A stretch of 64,000 nucleotides of DNA from positions 62,001 to 126,000 of the forward strand of contig DATGLP010000027.1 of NCBI GenBank assembly GCA_035294085.1. The letters are read 5' to 3'. Made by a program: the position numbers and the translations under genes. This DNA is from Acidimicrobiales bacterium (GTDB taxonomy: Bacteria; Actinomycetota; Acidimicrobiia; Acidimicrobiales; Bog-793). The notes under the pieces are model-generated. The model did no database searches, was not told where the DNA came from, and worked only from the letters and a program-made list of their open reading frames with translations. Shown in pieces: positions 40,289-51,278 of this stretch. Position 1 is the stretch's first letter; each line of letters begins with the position of its first letter.

Positions 40289-40995
40289 GCGCGACCGTCG
40301 GCGTGGTCACCTTCCCCGGCTCCAACTGCGAGCACGACGTCGCCGCGGCGCTCGAGCTCCTCGGCGCGAGCGCCCGCCTCGTGTGGCACGCGAGCGACGA
40401 CCTCCGTGGCCTCGACGCCGTCGTCCTCCCCGGCGGCTTCGCCCACGGCGACTACCTGCGACCCGGCGCGATCGCCCGCTTCTCGCCGGTGACGGGGGCG
40501 ATCGCCCGCTTCGCCGCGGAGGGCGGACCGGTGCTCGGGATCTGCAACGGCTTCCAGGTGCTCACCGAGGCCGGTCTGCTGCCGGGCGCGCTCCGGCGCA
40601 ACGCCGGCCTGCGCTTCATCTGCGACACGGTGACCTGCGAGGTCGCCTCGCAGGCGTCGGTGCTCACCGCCGGCGTCCCGGTCGGGACGCGCCTTCGTCT
40701 GCCCATCAACCACTACGAGGGCAACTACACCTGCGACGCGGCGACCCTCGCCCGCCTCGAGGCGAACGGGCAGGTCGTGCTGCGCTACGTGAAGAACCCG
40801 AACGGGTCGACTGCCTCGATCGCCGGCGTGGCGAACGAGGCGGGCAACGTCGTCGGGTGCATGCCGCACCCCGAGCGAGCGAGCTCGGCGCTGCTCGGCT
40901 CCGAGGACGGGCTCGTGCTCCTCGGCGCCTTCCTCGGCGCGTGCGCGCCGTCGCCCCGCCGGCTCGGGCAGCCGTCGGCCTCGGCCGCCCGCTAG
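40285..40995 (+). CDS. purQ: FGAM synthase glutaminase subunit PurQ
   Basis: A 236-residue class-I glutamine amidotransferase providing ammonia to PurL. VVTFPGSNCEHDVAAAL, LPGGFAHGDYLRPGAIAR, the nucleophile Cys in GPVLGICNGFQVLTEAGLL, and the His-x-Glu in GCMPHPERASS are present. ATG overlaps the purS stop. Its TAG at 40993-40995 shares the palindrome CTAG with the stop of the opposite-strand gene. Confidence 0.98.
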   Translation: MSATVGVVTFPGSNCEHDVAAALELLGASARLVWHASDDLRGLDAVVLPGGFAHGDYLRPGAIARFSPVTGAIARFAAEGGPVLGICNGFQVLTEAGLLPGALRRNAGLRFICDTVTCEVASQASVLTAGVPVGTRLRLPINHYEGNYTCDAATLARLEANGQVVLRYVKNPNGSTASIAGVANEAGNVVGCMPHPERASSALLGSEDGLVLLGAFLGACAPSPRRLGQPSASAAR

Positions 40996-41405
40996 GCGCT
41001 GCGGTGGATCCCCGCCCGGCGCAGCACCTCGGCCGGCACCCCCGCCTCGCGCCAGGTCGAGTAGTCGATGCCCTTGCGCGCCCCGTAGGCGGCGGCGGCC
41101 TCGACGAAGGCGGCCTCGAGCGCCGAGATGTCCTCCGAGTCCCCGCTCTCGGTGAGGCGCGCCTTCAGGGTCTTGCGCTGCTGGATGAGGTGGAGGCGCT
41201 GGAGCGGGTCGGCCTCGTGCAGGCGCGCCTCGATCTCCTCGAGCTGGCGCTCGAGCTGCTCGGTGCTCGGGCGCCGGCCCCGCCGAGGGCGGGTGCGCTC
41301 GAGCGCCTCGAGGTAGCGGCGCACGGCGAGGCCCTGGGCACGACCGGCGGCGAGCGCCGCCTTGTGCTCGGACGTCATCGAGGTGCGCTTCCTGGTGGGT
41401 GGCAT
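40992..41405 (-). CDS. Conserved hypothetical protein, basic helical (between purQ and purL)
   Basis: A 137-residue soluble protein; I know similar actinobacterial proteins only as hypothetical. It has an Arg/Lys-rich N-terminus ([20 protein letters not shown]), a central coiled-coil ([20 protein letters not shown], then [15 protein letters not shown]) and a C-terminal motif [20 protein letters not shown] that resembles the small DNA-binding helical units of Lsr2-like proteins. A nucleic-acid-binding role is therefore a guess. ATG at 41405 or the internal ATG at 41378 could start it. It is convergent with purQ and divergent from purL, thereby interrupting an otherwise continuous purine series. 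Confidence 0.8.
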   Translation of the reverse strand: MPPTRKRTSMTSEHKAALAAGRAQGLAVRRYLEALERTRPRRGRRPSTEQLERQLEEIEARLHEADPLQRLHLIQQRKTLKARLTESGDSEDISALEAAFVEAAAAYGARKGIDYSTWREAGVPAEVLRRAGIHRSA

Positions 41406-41503
41406 GCGACCACTATGACGCATGTCGGGCCGCGTTGCAAAACGGAAATGAGGGGCGTGGCAGGTGGCGATTTGCAGACGTGGCAGGTGGGGGAAGACGT
41501 CCA

Positions 41504-43756
<2,253 letters not shown>

Positions 43757-43762
<6 letters not shown>

Positions 43763-43776
43763 GGCGGCGCTCAGGC
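43757..43776. terminator. Hairpin spanning both stop codons of convergent purL and DUF2231 genes
   Basis: GCCTGAG and CTCAGGC form a 7-bp stem with a 6-nt loop; the TGA of each gene lies within an arm. It may act as a bidirectional terminator, though without T-tracts. Confidence 0.4.
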
Positions 43777-44292
43777 CGAGCGGCGCCTGAGGTGGAGGAT
43801 CCGCCCCGTCGACTGGACGGCGGCGTCGTCGCGCGCCTGGGAGGGGGTGAGGCGCACGCCGACGTGGAAGGTCTGGACGAGGCGCCAGCCCAGCGCCCCC
43901 GCTGCCACGGTGAGCGCGGCGCCGGCGGCGGACAGCGCGAGGCCGAGCGTGGCGCTCGTCGCCGGGCCGTTCCAGTGGCTCTCGTAGGAGGCGACCACGG
44001 CGAGGAACAGGCCGAGGGCGGCGACGTTCACCGAGGCGTGCGCGATCCCGGTCGCGCGTGCCGCCGAGCCGCGCGCCACGCCGAGTGCGAGGTCGACGGC
44101 GCCGAAGAGGGCGGCGAGCACCGCCGAGCAGACCCCGACGACGGCGAGGCCGATCGCGAGGTTGAGCCAGAACTGGTGGCCGTTCGCCGCGTAGACGGCG
44201 AAGCCGACGAGCGTCCCGACGTAGCTCGCGACCGGGAAGGCCACGAGCATCGGGTGGATGGGGTGTCCGAACAGGTTCGCCTTCGTGTACAT
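43771..44292 (-). CDS. DUF2231 family membrane protein
   Basis: A 173-residue protein with four predicted membrane helices. It opens with the DUF2231 hallmark NLFGHPIHPMLVAFPVASYV and has a second conserved helix preceded by ARGSAARATGIAHASVNVAA. Function unknown; some relatives sit near cytochromes or carry extra heme-like His. The start at ATG 44292 is supported by GGAGG 4 nt upstream; an earlier GTG would add 17 unrelated residues. Confidence 0.88.
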   Translation of the reverse strand: MYTKANLFGHPIHPMLVAFPVASYVGTLVGFAVYAANGHQFWLNLAIGLAVVGVCSAVLAALFGAVDLALGVARGSAARATGIAHASVNVAALGLFLAVVASYESHWNGPATSATLGLALSAAGAALTVAAGALGWRLVQTFHVGVRLTPSQARDDAAVQSTGRILHLRRRSA

Positions 44293-44364
44293 CGCGCCTC
44301 CTTCGTGCGCGCCGCGTCGTCCACATTGTCCTCCCGGGTGCAAGTCCCGGAGGAGGTCGGGGGC

Positions 44365-44652
44365 CTAGCGGTAGCGGGTGGCGAGGAGGGCCGCGGCGAG
44401 CACGGCGAGGAGTCCCCCGAGCGTGTACCAGTTCGTCGGGCTCGCCGGCAGCGCCTCGATGTAGTTCAAGATGACGACGAGGACCCCGAGCGCGAGGAGC
44501 GCGAGCAGGAACCACGGGTACCAGCGGGGGCTTCGCCGCACCCGGATCGGCGTCGGCGGCGTGTAGCGGCCAGCGGCCGGCCGGCGTCGCCCGCCCGCGG
44601 CGCGCCCCGGCCGGGGTCGGCCCTCGCGCCGCGGTCTGGTCGGCTGGGCCAC
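44365..44652 (-). CDS. crgA: Cell division protein CrgA
   Basis: A 95-residue septation/PBP-recruiting membrane protein. A basic disordered N-terminus leads to the CrgA signature RYTPPTPIRVRRSPRWYPWF, the first helix ALLALGVLVVILNYIEALP, and a second helix ending in the conserved C-terminal TRYR. It lies beside pabA and pknB as in mycobacteria. GTG start, 6 nt after TAATGT (leaderless). Confidence 0.95.
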   Translation of the reverse strand: MAQPTRPRREGRPRPGRAAGGRRRPAAGRYTPPTPIRVRRSPRWYPWFLLALLALGVLVVILNYIEALPASPTNWYTLGGLLAVLAAALLATRYR

Positions 44653-44658
44653 GGCTGC

Positions 44659-44664
44659 ACATTA
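44659..44664 (-). promoter_or_regulatory. -10 element TAATGT of crgA, leaderless
   Basis: Ends 6 nt before the GTG of crgA. Confidence 0.6.
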
Positions 44665-44701
44665 CCGGCGCCCTGCGGGCTCGGCTCGCCTGCCCGGCCG
44701 G

Positions 44702-44707
44702 TAGCGT
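44702..44707 (+). promoter_or_regulatory. -10 element TAGCGT of pabA, leaderless
   Basis: Ends 9 nt before the ATG of pabA; divergent from crgA. Confidence 0.6.
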
Positions 44708-44716
44708 GGGGCCGGG

Positions 44717-45298
44717 ATGGGCCCGCGCGTCGTCGTCGTCGACAACTACGACAGCTTCGTCTACAACCTCGTCCAGTACCTCGGGGAGCTCGGGGCGGTC
44801 CCGGTGGTCGTGCGCAACGACGCCCTCGACGTGGCCGGCATCGCCGCCCTCGCGCCGAACGCCCTCCTCGTGTCGCCCGGGCCGGGGCGGCCCGCCGAGG
44901 CGGGGATCTCGAAGGCGGCGATCGCCGCGCTCGGCGGCGCCGGCCTGCCCGTGCTCGGCGTCTGCCTCGGCCACCAGTGCATCGGCGAGGTCTTCGGCGG
45001 CACGGTCGTCGCCGCGCCGACGCTGATGCACGGCAAGACCTCCCGCATCCACCACGACGGCGCCGGCGTCCTGGAAGGCCTGCCGAGCCCGTTCGAGGCC
45101 ACCCGCTACCACTCGCTCGTCGTCGACGAGCGCAGCCTGCCGCCCTGCCTCGAGGTGACGGCGCGCGCGGACGACGGCACGGTGATGGCGCTGCGCCACC
45201 GGGAGCTACCGGTCGAGGGGGTCCAGTTCCACCCCGAGTCGATCCTCACCACCGGCGGGCGCCACCTGCTCGAGAACTTCCTCCGGCGAGCGGCCTGA
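44717..45298 (+). CDS. pabA: Aminodeoxychorismate/anthranilate synthase component II (glutaminase)
   Basis: A 193-residue class-I glutamine amidotransferase feeding ammonia to PabB or Trp[37 protein letters not shown], nucleophile Cys in [17 protein letters not shown], and catalytic His/Glu in [13 protein letters not shown]. The gene next to crgA and pknB in actinomycetes is annotated pabA or trpG; sequence alone does not distinguish the folate from the tryptophan role. Its 3' end faces the pknB stop with a 10-nt gap. Confidence 0.93.
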   Translation: MGPRVVVVDNYDSFVYNLVQYLGELGAVPVVVRNDALDVAGIAALAPNALLVSPGPGRPAEAGISKAAIAALGGAGLPVLGVCLGHQCIGEVFGGTVVAAPTLMHGKTSRIHHDGAGVLEGLPSPFEATRYHSLVVDERSLPPCLEVTARADDGTVMALRHRELPVEGVQFHPESILTTGGRHLLENFLRRAA

Positions 45299-45308
45299 CC
45301 GGCCGCGC

Positions 45309-47243
45309 TCAGCCCTGGCCGGGGGCGCCGCCGCTGTTACCCGGCGGGGGCGGGCCGGTGCTGCCGGTGCCCGGGCTCGTGCCGGTCGAGCTCGCGACCC
45401 CGACGAAGATCGTCACCGTGGCGAGGGGGCGGACGACCTTGCCCGGCAGCGGCGACTGGTTCGTGACGAGGCCGACCTGGTCGGTGGCGGGCGCCGGGAC
45501 CTCGGCCACCCGGTAGTTGAGGCCCGCCGCCGAGAGCTGCGACTCCGCCTCCTGGAGGCTGAGGGAGACGACGTTGGGGACGGTGACGGCGTTCGACACG
45601 TTGAGGGTCACCGTCGTCCCCGAGGCGACCGACGCCCCGGCCGGCGGGCTCGTGCTCACGACCTCGCCGGCGGGGACGGTCGGGGAGAAGACCGGGTTCA
45701 GCTGCGCGGCAACGTTCAGCCCGGCGGTCGCGAGCGCGGCGCCGGCCTGCGCCGGGCTGTCGCCGGTGAGGTTCGGCACGGTGACGAGCTTCGTGCCCTT
45801 CACGACGTCGAGGGTGATGACCGTGTCGACCCGTGCCGTCGAGCCGCTCGCCGGGCTCTGGCTGATCACGGTCAGCTGGCGCTGGTCGGCGCTCGTCGCG
45901 GGGACGTAGACGACCTTCGGGGCCGCCGTGAAGCCGGCGGCGCGCAGCTGGACCTCGGCCTGGGCGACGGTGAGGCCGACGAGGGGGGGCAGCGGGCGCA
46001 CCGGCGCCGGCCCGGCGACCTCGAGGAGCACCTGCGAGCCCTGCCGCGCGGTCGCGGGGGCGTCGGGCCGCTGGCGCAGGACCCGACCGGCGTCCGTGGC
46101 GCTGCCGGCGACGACGTCGACCCGGTAGCGCAAGCCGCTGGCGCGCAGCGTCGCCTCGGCGCTGGCGCGCGCCATCCCGACGACGTGGGGCACCCGCACG
46201 TAGGCCGCGGCGCCGAACCAGCCGAGCGAGCGCCCGCCGAAGTAGACGACGGCGGCGATCGCGAGCGTGAGGGCGGCACCCGCCGCGACCCACCACGGCG
46301 TCGTCGAGCGGCCGCGATCGGTGTCGTACCGGTCGACGGTGCCCCTCGCCGCCGGCACCTGGCGGGGGATCGCAACCGTGGCGGGCGCGTCGGGAGGGGC
46401 GGCGAGCACCGTCTGGCCGCGCACGAAGCGATCGAGGTCGGCGCGCAGCTCGTCGGCGGAGCGGTAGCGCTCGGCGGGGAGCTTCGCCATCGCCTGGCGG
46501 ATGATGGCGTCGAGGGCGACGGGGACGGCCGGGTTGAGCGAGCGGGGCGCGGGCGGCTCCTCGCGCACGTGCTGGTAGGCGATGGCGACGGGGTTCTCGC
46601 CGGTGAAGGGCGGTCGGCCGGTGACCATCTCGTAGAGGACGACGCCGAGGGAGTAGACGTCGCTGCGGCCGTCCACCTCGAGGCCCTGGGCCTGCTCGGG
46701 GGAGAAGTACGTGGCCGTGCCCATGACGAGGCCGGTCTGGGTGACCTGCTCGTCCGAGCCCATCGCCCGGGCGATCCCGAAGTCGGTCACCTTGACCTGG
46801 CCGTCCGCGGTGATGAGGACGTTGCCCGGCTTGACGTCGCGGTGGACGACGCCGTGGCGGTGGGCGTAGGCGAGGGCGCGGGCGATGTCCGACGCGATGG
46901 AGGCGGCCTGGACGGGGTCGAGGGGCCCCTGGGAGCGGATGATGGACGACAGCGGCTCGCCGTCGACGAGCTCCATCACGATGTAGTAGGTGGAGTCCGC
47001 CTCGCCCCAGTCGAAGACGGGGACGATGTTCTGGTGCGACAAGTTCGCCGCCGCCTGCGCCTCGCGGCGGAAGCGCTCGACGAAGGAGTGGTCCGAGGAC
47101 AGCTCCGGGAAGAGGACCTTCACCGCGACCGGCCGGTCGAGCAGCTGGTCGCGAGCCGCGAAGACCTGGGCGGTGCCCCCCCGCGCGATCTGCTCTCCCA
47201 GCGCGTAGCGGCTGCCGTAGAGGGGGAGGGGGGGCGAGGTCAT
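45309..47243 (-). CDS. pknB: Serine/threonine protein kinase PknB with PASTA repeats
   Basis: A 644-residue transmembrane kinase controlling growth and division in response to peptidoglycan fragments. Kinase domain (about 13-275): Gly loop ARGGTAQVF, Lys42 in VAVKVLF, HRDVKPGNVL, DFGIA, activation loop VTQTGLVMGTATYFSPEQ. One membrane helix (316-336) is followed by four PASTA repeats (about 350-622, e.g. VPHVVGMARASAEATLRASG and VPNVVSLSLQEAESQLSAAG) outside the cell, and a Gly/Pro/Ser tail. ATG lies 9 nt after a TAGGCT hexamer, so it may have an internal leaderless promoter in addition to the operon promoter. It is the only kinase in this cluster. Confidence 0.97.
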   Translation of the reverse strand: MTSPPLPLYGSRYALGEQIARGGTAQVFAARDQLLDRPVAVKVLFPELSSDHSFVERFRREAQAAANLSHQNIVPVFDWGEADSTYYIVMELVDGEPLSSIIRSQGPLDPVQAASIASDIARALAYAHRHGVVHRDVKPGNVLITADGQVKVTDFGIARAMGSDEQVTQTGLVMGTATYFSPEQAQGLEVDGRSDVYSLGVVLYEMVTGRPPFTGENPVAIAYQHVREEPPAPRSLNPAVPVALDAIIRQAMAKLPAERYRSADELRADLDRFVRGQTVLAAPPDAPATVAIPRQVPAARGTVDRYDTDRGRSTTPWWVAAGAALTLAIAAVVYFGGRSLGWFGAAAYVRVPHVVGMARASAEATLRASGLRYRVDVVAGSATDAGRVLRQRPDAPATARQGSQVLLEVAGPAPVRPLPPLVGLTVAQAEVQLRAAGFTAAPKVVYVPATSADQRQLTVISQSPASGSTARVDTVITLDVVKGTKLVTVPNLTGDSPAQAGAALATAGLNVAAQLNPVFSPTVPAGEVVSTSPPAGASVASGTTVTLNVSNAVTVPNVVSLSLQEAESQLSAAGLNYRVAEVPAPATDQVGLVTNQSPLPGKVVRPLATVTIFVGVASSTGTSPGTGSTGPPPPGNSGGAPGQG

Positions 47244-47252
47244 GTGCGCCCG

Positions 47253-47258
47253 AGCCTA
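47253..47258 (-). promoter_or_regulatory. -10 element TAGGCT in front of pknB, leaderless
   Basis: Ends 9 nt before the ATG of pknB, inside the fhaA-pknB gene series; suggests separate expression of the kinase. Confidence 0.5.
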
Positions 47259-47304
47259 TTCGTGCGCGCCGGGCCCGTCGGGCCGTTGCCGCCGGCGGGC
47301 CCGC

Positions 47305-48789
47305 TCACGGCAGCGCCAGCGCCGCGGTGAGCACCTTGGCGACGATCGGACCGGCGACCTGCGCGCCGGTCTCGCTGCAGCCGATCCCGGCGGTCGAGGG
47401 GACGACGGCGGCGACCGCGACCCGCGGCGTCTCCCCGGCGCCGGCAGGCGCCGTGGCGACGAGCCAGGTGGACGAGCACCCGTAGGAGCCGGTCTCGGCG
47501 GTGCCGGTCTTCGCCGCGACGGCGAGGCCCGGCGGGAAGACCCCCGCCGCCGTGCCCCCCGGAGCGGTCACGCCGAGCATCAGGCGGCGCACCGCGTCGG
47601 CCGTCGCCGCCGAGGTGGCCCGCCGCCACGGGTGGGGGTGGTAGCTGGCGACGACGTGGCCCTGGTCGTCGATCACCTTCGAGAGCAGGTGCGGGGCCAT
47701 GATCACCCCGCCGTCGCCGATCGCTGCCACGACGAGCGCGTCCTCGAGGGCGGTCTCGCGCACGTTCTCCTGGCCGATGGCCGAGTAGGCGACGCCCGGC
47801 AGGTTCTGGGCGAAGCTCGAGGCGGGCGGGAAGTAGGAGGGGGCGACCTCCCCCGCCGGCAGGTCGATCGGCGGGACCTGGTTGAAGCCGAAGGCCTGCG
47901 CCTCGCGTGCGAGGTTCTCGGCCCCGATCTCGAGCCCGAGGCGCGCGTAGGCCGTGTCGCAGGAGACCGCCAGGACCTCTGCCAGATCCCCGCCGCAGAC
48001 CTCGCCGGCGTAGTTGTGCAGCTGCAGGTTCGTCTCCGGGAGGCTGAGCGCGGACTGCTGGGGGAAGACCTGCGTGAGGTACCGGCGCGCGTGGTCGAAC
48101 AGCGCCGAGGTCGTCACGACCTTGAAGGTCGAGCCGGGCGCGATCGTCTGGGCGACGGGGAAGTCGATGAGCGGCGAGGTCCCGCTCGTCGGGTTCAGCG
48201 ACTCGTAGTAGCGGTGGACCGCCTTCGGGTCGTGCGAGGCGAAGCGGTTCGGGTCGTAGGTCGGCTTGCCGTAGAGGGCGAGGATGGCGCCGGTGCGCGG
48301 GTCGATCGCCACGACGGCGCCCTGGGGGTAGGGGGCGAGGGCCTGCTCGGCGACGTGCTGCAGCGTCGACGAGACCGTGAGGATGATGGAGTCCGTCCCG
48401 ACGTGCTCGGTGAGCAGCTGGCTCAGGCTGCCCGACGGGCTCGGGTGCGGGCGGAGGTAGCGGTCGTAGTAGGCCTCGAGGCCGGTGGCGGCCGAGTCGA
48501 CGACGTCGTAGCGGCCGGTGATGTCGGCGAAGAGGGGCCCCTCGGGGTATCGGCGCAGCTCCCCGTAGCCGTCCTTCGTCGGCGTCGAGTAGGCGAGAAC
48601 GACGCCGTCCGCGCTCAGGATGTCGCCGCGCGGCTGGGTGAACGGGTCGCTGTTGCCGGGCTCCCTCGGCGCGTACGGCGAGGAGCGCAGCGCGCTCGCC
48701 TGGCGCACCTGGAGGTTGTTGAGCTGGAGGAAGAGGAGCCCGAAGCAGGCCACCAAGACGGCGGCGAGGAGCTTGATGCGCCGGTCCAC
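47305..48789 (-). CDS. pbpA: Class-B penicillin-binding protein (PbpA type)
   Basis: A 494-residue DD-transpeptidase cross-linking peptidoglycan. N-terminal membrane anchor (5-25), dimerisation region with PRGDILSADGVVLAYSTP, and a C-terminal transpeptidase domain with active-site STFK (220-223), SCD of the SxN-type motif (around 275) and AAKTGTAE. The SxN motif reads Ser-Cys-Asp, as in other actinobacterial PbpA proteins. GTG at 48789 overlaps the pstP TAG by one base. The usual partner rodA, located between pstP and pbpA in mycobacteria and streptomycetes, is absent here. Confidence 0.95.
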   Translation of the reverse strand: MDRRIKLLAAVLVACFGLLFLQLNNLQVRQASALRSSPYAPREPGNSDPFTQPRGDILSADGVVLAYSTPTKDGYGELRRYPEGPLFADITGRYDVVDSAATGLEAYYDRYLRPHPSPSGSLSQLLTEHVGTDSIILTVSSTLQHVAEQALAPYPQGAVVAIDPRTGAILALYGKPTYDPNRFASHDPKAVHRYYESLNPTSGTSPLIDFPVAQTIAPGSTFKVVTTSALFDHARRYLTQVFPQQSALSLPETNLQLHNYAGEVCGGDLAEVLAVSCDTAYARLGLEIGAENLAREAQAFGFNQVPPIDLPAGEVAPSYFPPASSFAQNLPGVAYSAIGQENVRETALEDALVVAAIGDGGVIMAPHLLSKVIDDQGHVVASYHPHPWRRATSAATADAVRRLMLGVTAPGGTAAGVFPPGLAVAAKTGTAETGSYGCSSTWLVATAPAGAGETPRVAVAAVVPSTAGIGCSETGAQVAGPIVAKVLTAALALP

Positions 48790-50072
48790 TACCGGGTCCT
48801 CCCCACGGTGCTGCCCCCGGCGCTCGTCGGCGCCGCCGACGCGGGCGTGGCCGTCGCCGATCCCGGCGCCGGCGCGAGGAAGCGGCGGGCGGCGAGGTTG
48901 GCGACGACCTGGCGGGCCGTGCCGAAGGAGGACTCGAGGATGCCCGCGCGCAGCAGCGGCAGCGTCGGCGGGAACACCTGCGCGGCCGTGAGCGACGTCT
49001 CCTCGACGACGGTCGGGCGCATCCACAGGAGGCCGCCCGGGCGGCCCTCGAAGATGGCGACGCGGTCCCCCCGCAGTCCGACGAAGTAGGTCGCGCGGTC
49101 GAACCAGACGACGAAGCCGGCCGCGCCGCCGAGCACCCCGGCCAGGAGGAGGAGGAAGAGCACGACGCGGGCGGTGACCAGTCGCTCGCCCGCGCTCCTG
49201 CGGCGGCCACCGGCCCGCCGGGCGCCGCGCAGCTCCGGCACGGGGCCGGTCGGGCCCACCCCGGCCGGCGAGCCGGGCAGCTCGGGGGCGCTCGCACCCG
49301 CCGCGGGCGGCCGTCGGGTGGCGGTCCTCGCGGGGTCACGGCCCGGGCCGCCGTCCGCGACGACGTCGGCGACGACGACCGTCACGTTGTCGCTGCCGCC
49401 GTGCTCGAGGGCCCGGCGGACGAGCTCGTGGGCCGTCGCCGCGGGGTCACGCGTCGTCGCCAGGACCTGGGCGATCTCGTCCTCGCTGCACTCGTTCGTG
49501 AGGCCGTCGCTGCACAGCAGGAGACGGGACGGAGGCCTCGCGTCGACGAGCCAGGAGTCGACCTCGACGTCGGGATCGATACCGAGCGCTCGGGTGAGGA
49601 TGTGGCGGTGCGGGTGCGCCGCCGCCTGGGCAGGGGTGAGCTCGCCCTGGCGCAGCATCTCCTCGACGACGCTGTGGTCCTCGGTCAGGCGCCTCAGCCT
49701 GCCGTGCTCGAACAGGTACGCGCGTGAGTCGCCCACGTTGACGACGGCGATCCGGTCGCCGTGCGGGCTCGGGACGATCGCCGCCGCCGTGAGCGTCGTG
49801 CCCATCCCCCGCAGGTTCGCTACCGCCGCGCTCCGTTCGAGGATCTCGCGGTTCGCCTGCTCGGTCGCCGCGACGAGTCCGGCGAGGCCGCGTCGGCCGT
49901 CGAAGGCGGCGCGCAGGGCGTCGACGGCGACCCGGGCAGCGACCTCCCCGGCGGCGTGGCCGCCCATGCCGTCGGCCACGGCGAGGAGGTTGCCGTCGAC
50001 CAGGGCGCAGTCCTGGTTCGTCGAGCGGACCCGCCCGACGTCGCTCTCCCAGGCTGCGACGAGCGTGGTCAC
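48789..50072 (-). CDS. pstP: PP2C-type Ser/Thr phosphatase PstP
   Basis: A 427-residue phosphatase reversing PknB action. The cytosolic PP2C domain (1-235) has metal-site motifs VRSTNQDCALVDGNLLAVAD, DGMGGHAAGEVAA, AVVNVGDSRAYLFEHGRL, LLCSDGLTNE and GGSDNVTVVVADV. A Pro/Gly/Arg-rich linker leads to one membrane helix (about 300-322) and an extracellular part of roughly 100 residues. GTG start. It lies between fhaB and pbpA in the kinase operon. Confidence 0.96.
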   Translation of the reverse strand: MTTLVAAWESDVGRVRSTNQDCALVDGNLLAVADGMGGHAAGEVAARVAVDALRAAFDGRRGLAGLVAATEQANREILERSAAVANLRGMGTTLTAAAIVPSPHGDRIAVVNVGDSRAYLFEHGRLRRLTEDHSVVEEMLRQGELTPAQAAAHPHRHILTRALGIDPDVEVDSWLVDARPPSRLLLCSDGLTNECSEDEIAQVLATTRDPAATAHELVRRALEHGGSDNVTVVVADVVADGGPGRDPARTATRRPPAAGASAPELPGSPAGVGPTGPVPELRGARRAGGRRRSAGERLVTARVVLFLLLLAGVLGGAAGFVVWFDRATYFVGLRGDRVAIFEGRPGGLLWMRPTVVEETSLTAAQVFPPTLPLLRAGILESSFGTARQVVANLAARRFLAPAPGSATATPASAAPTSAGGSTVGRTR

Positions 50073-50085
50073 GGGGGCCCCGGCG

Positions 50086-50544
50086 TCATCGGGTGACCTC
50101 GAGCACGGTCCGGCCCACCGTCACCCGGTCGCCCCGTCGCAGTGGCGTCGGGCCGTGCACCGGCTCGCCGTTGTGGAAGGTGCCGTTCGTCGACCCGAGG
50201 TCCTCGATGTAGCACTCGCCGTCGGCGGCGTAGACGCGCGCGTGCACCGCCGAGACGAAGGTGTCCTCCTCGAGGGCGACGACGCAGCCGGGCGAGCGGC
50301 CGAGGGTGACCTCCCCGTCGAGCTCGAAGGTGCGGCCACGCCACCTGCGGGGCTGCACGACGCGAAGCTTGAGGCCCCCGTGGCGCTCGGCGCGCGGGCG
50401 GTCGCGACCGGGGAGCGACTCGGCCGGGGCCTGGTCGCGTCCGCGCCGGACCTCGACGACCACCATGCGTGCCGCGTAGATGAAGAAGAGCCAGACCAGG
50501 GCGAGGAAGAAGTAGCGCAGGATCTCGAGCAGGCCGTGAGACAT
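50086..50544 (-). CDS. fhaB: FHA domain membrane protein FhaB (FipA type)
   Basis: A 152-residue phosphothreonine-binding adaptor. One N-terminal membrane helix (EILRYFFLALVWLFFIYAAR) is followed by a linker and a C-terminal FHA domain: VTLGRSPGCVVALEEDTFVS (GR), AVHARVYAADGECYIEDLGS (the SxxH-like loop) and STNGTFHNGEPVHG (NG). FHA domains of this operon bind phosphorylated PknB and division proteins. ATG at 50544; no ribosome-binding site or promoter of its own. Confidence 0.94.
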   Translation of the reverse strand: MSHGLLEILRYFFLALVWLFFIYAARMVVVEVRRGRDQAPAESLPGRDRPRAERHGGLKLRVVQPRRWRGRTFELDGEVTLGRSPGCVVALEEDTFVSAVHARVYAADGECYIEDLGSTNGTFHNGEPVHGPTPLRRGDRVTVGRTVLEVTR

Positions 50545-50558
50545 GGCAAGGCGGCCAG

Positions 50559-51212
50559 CTAGTTCGCCTCGAAGCGCAGGCTCGTCACCCCGACCGTGAT
50601 GACGTCCCCGTCCGCCAGGCGGTGGCGGCGCGTCGGCGCTCCGTTGACCCGTGTCCCGTTCGTCGAGCCGAGATCTGTCAGGACGACCGCGTCCCCCTCG
50701 CGCTGGACCTGGGCGTGGCGCCGGGAGACGTTCGGGTCGGCGAGGGCGACCCCGCACTCGGGGAGGCGCCCGATGAGCAGCGGTTCGCCGGTCACGGCGA
50801 CGCGGCGGCCATCGGGCAGGACCATCCAGCCCACGGTGTCGTCCTCGGTCTCGACGACCTCGCCGCTGATCACGAAGGTGCTCTTGGCGACCTCGTCGCT
50901 GGGTGTGATCTCCACCGAGACCTGGCCGAGGAAGAGGTAGCCCTCGGAGCGGGCGTGGTCGCGGGCGGCATCGGCGAGCTCCCGCTCGAGTACGTCGACG
51001 AAGCCGCCGAAGCGCTCGTAGTCCTCCCGTGACAGCTCGATCCGGAACACGTTCGGCGCGATGAGACCCCTGATCGAGACGGCCCGGAGCAGGTCCATCT
51101 CGCGTGTGAGGCGCCGACCGAGCTCGACGGGCTGCAGCTCGCCCCGGAAAGCCTTCGCGAAGGCCCCCTCGACCAGTCGCTCGAGCCGCTGCTCGAACTG
51201 CTGGAGTCCCAT
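50559..51212 (-). CDS. fhaA: FHA domain protein FhaA (DUF3662 + FHA)
   Basis: A 217-residue cytosolic adaptor. The N-terminal DUF3662 domain (1-115: GLQQFEQRLERLVEGAFAKA, GELQPVELGRRLTREMD, APNVFRIELSREDYERFG) and the C-terminal FHA domain (about 140-215: LLIGRLPECGVALADPNVSR, RHAQVQREGDAVVLTDLGST, NGTRVNG) bind the PknB activation loop and MurJ-like partners in mycobacteria. The linker is far shorter than in M. tuberculosis FhaA. First gene of the operon; ATG 9 nt after TAGTGT. Confidence 0.95.
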   Translation of the reverse strand: MGLQQFEQRLERLVEGAFAKAFRGELQPVELGRRLTREMDLLRAVSIRGLIAPNVFRIELSREDYERFGGFVDVLERELADAARDHARSEGYLFLGQVSVEITPSDEVAKSTFVISGEVVETEDDTVGWMVLPDGRRVAVTGEPLLIGRLPECGVALADPNVSRRHAQVQREGDAVVLTDLGSTNGTRVNGAPTRRHRLADGDVITVGVTSLRFEAN

Positions 51213-51221
51213 GGTGTATCC

Positions 51222-51227
51222 ACACTA
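51222..51227 (-). promoter_or_regulatory. -10 element TAGTGT of the fhaA-pknB operon, leaderless
   Basis: Ends 9 nt before the ATG of fhaA. Confidence 0.6.
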
Positions 51228-51259
51228 CCTGGGCGAAGGGCAGGGCACCCGACGTGGGC

Positions 51260-51265
51260 TAACGT
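51260..51265 (+). promoter_or_regulatory. -10 element TAACGT of tRNA-Leu
   Basis: Ends 13 nt before the tRNA 5' end, a normal distance for a processed tRNA precursor with a short leader. Confidence 0.5.
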
Positions 51266-51278
51266 GTCGGCCTGCGCC

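Noticed and set aside
40600-41405. purF or purM expected beside purL
   Set aside because: All six frames around purQ and purL were considered; no amidophosphoribosyltransferase or AIR synthetase motifs are present in the window.
44360-44660. GC-rich inverted repeats near crgA as a riboswitch
   Set aside because: Explained by Pro/Arg/Gly codon repeats in the crgA N-terminus; no conserved aptamer elements.
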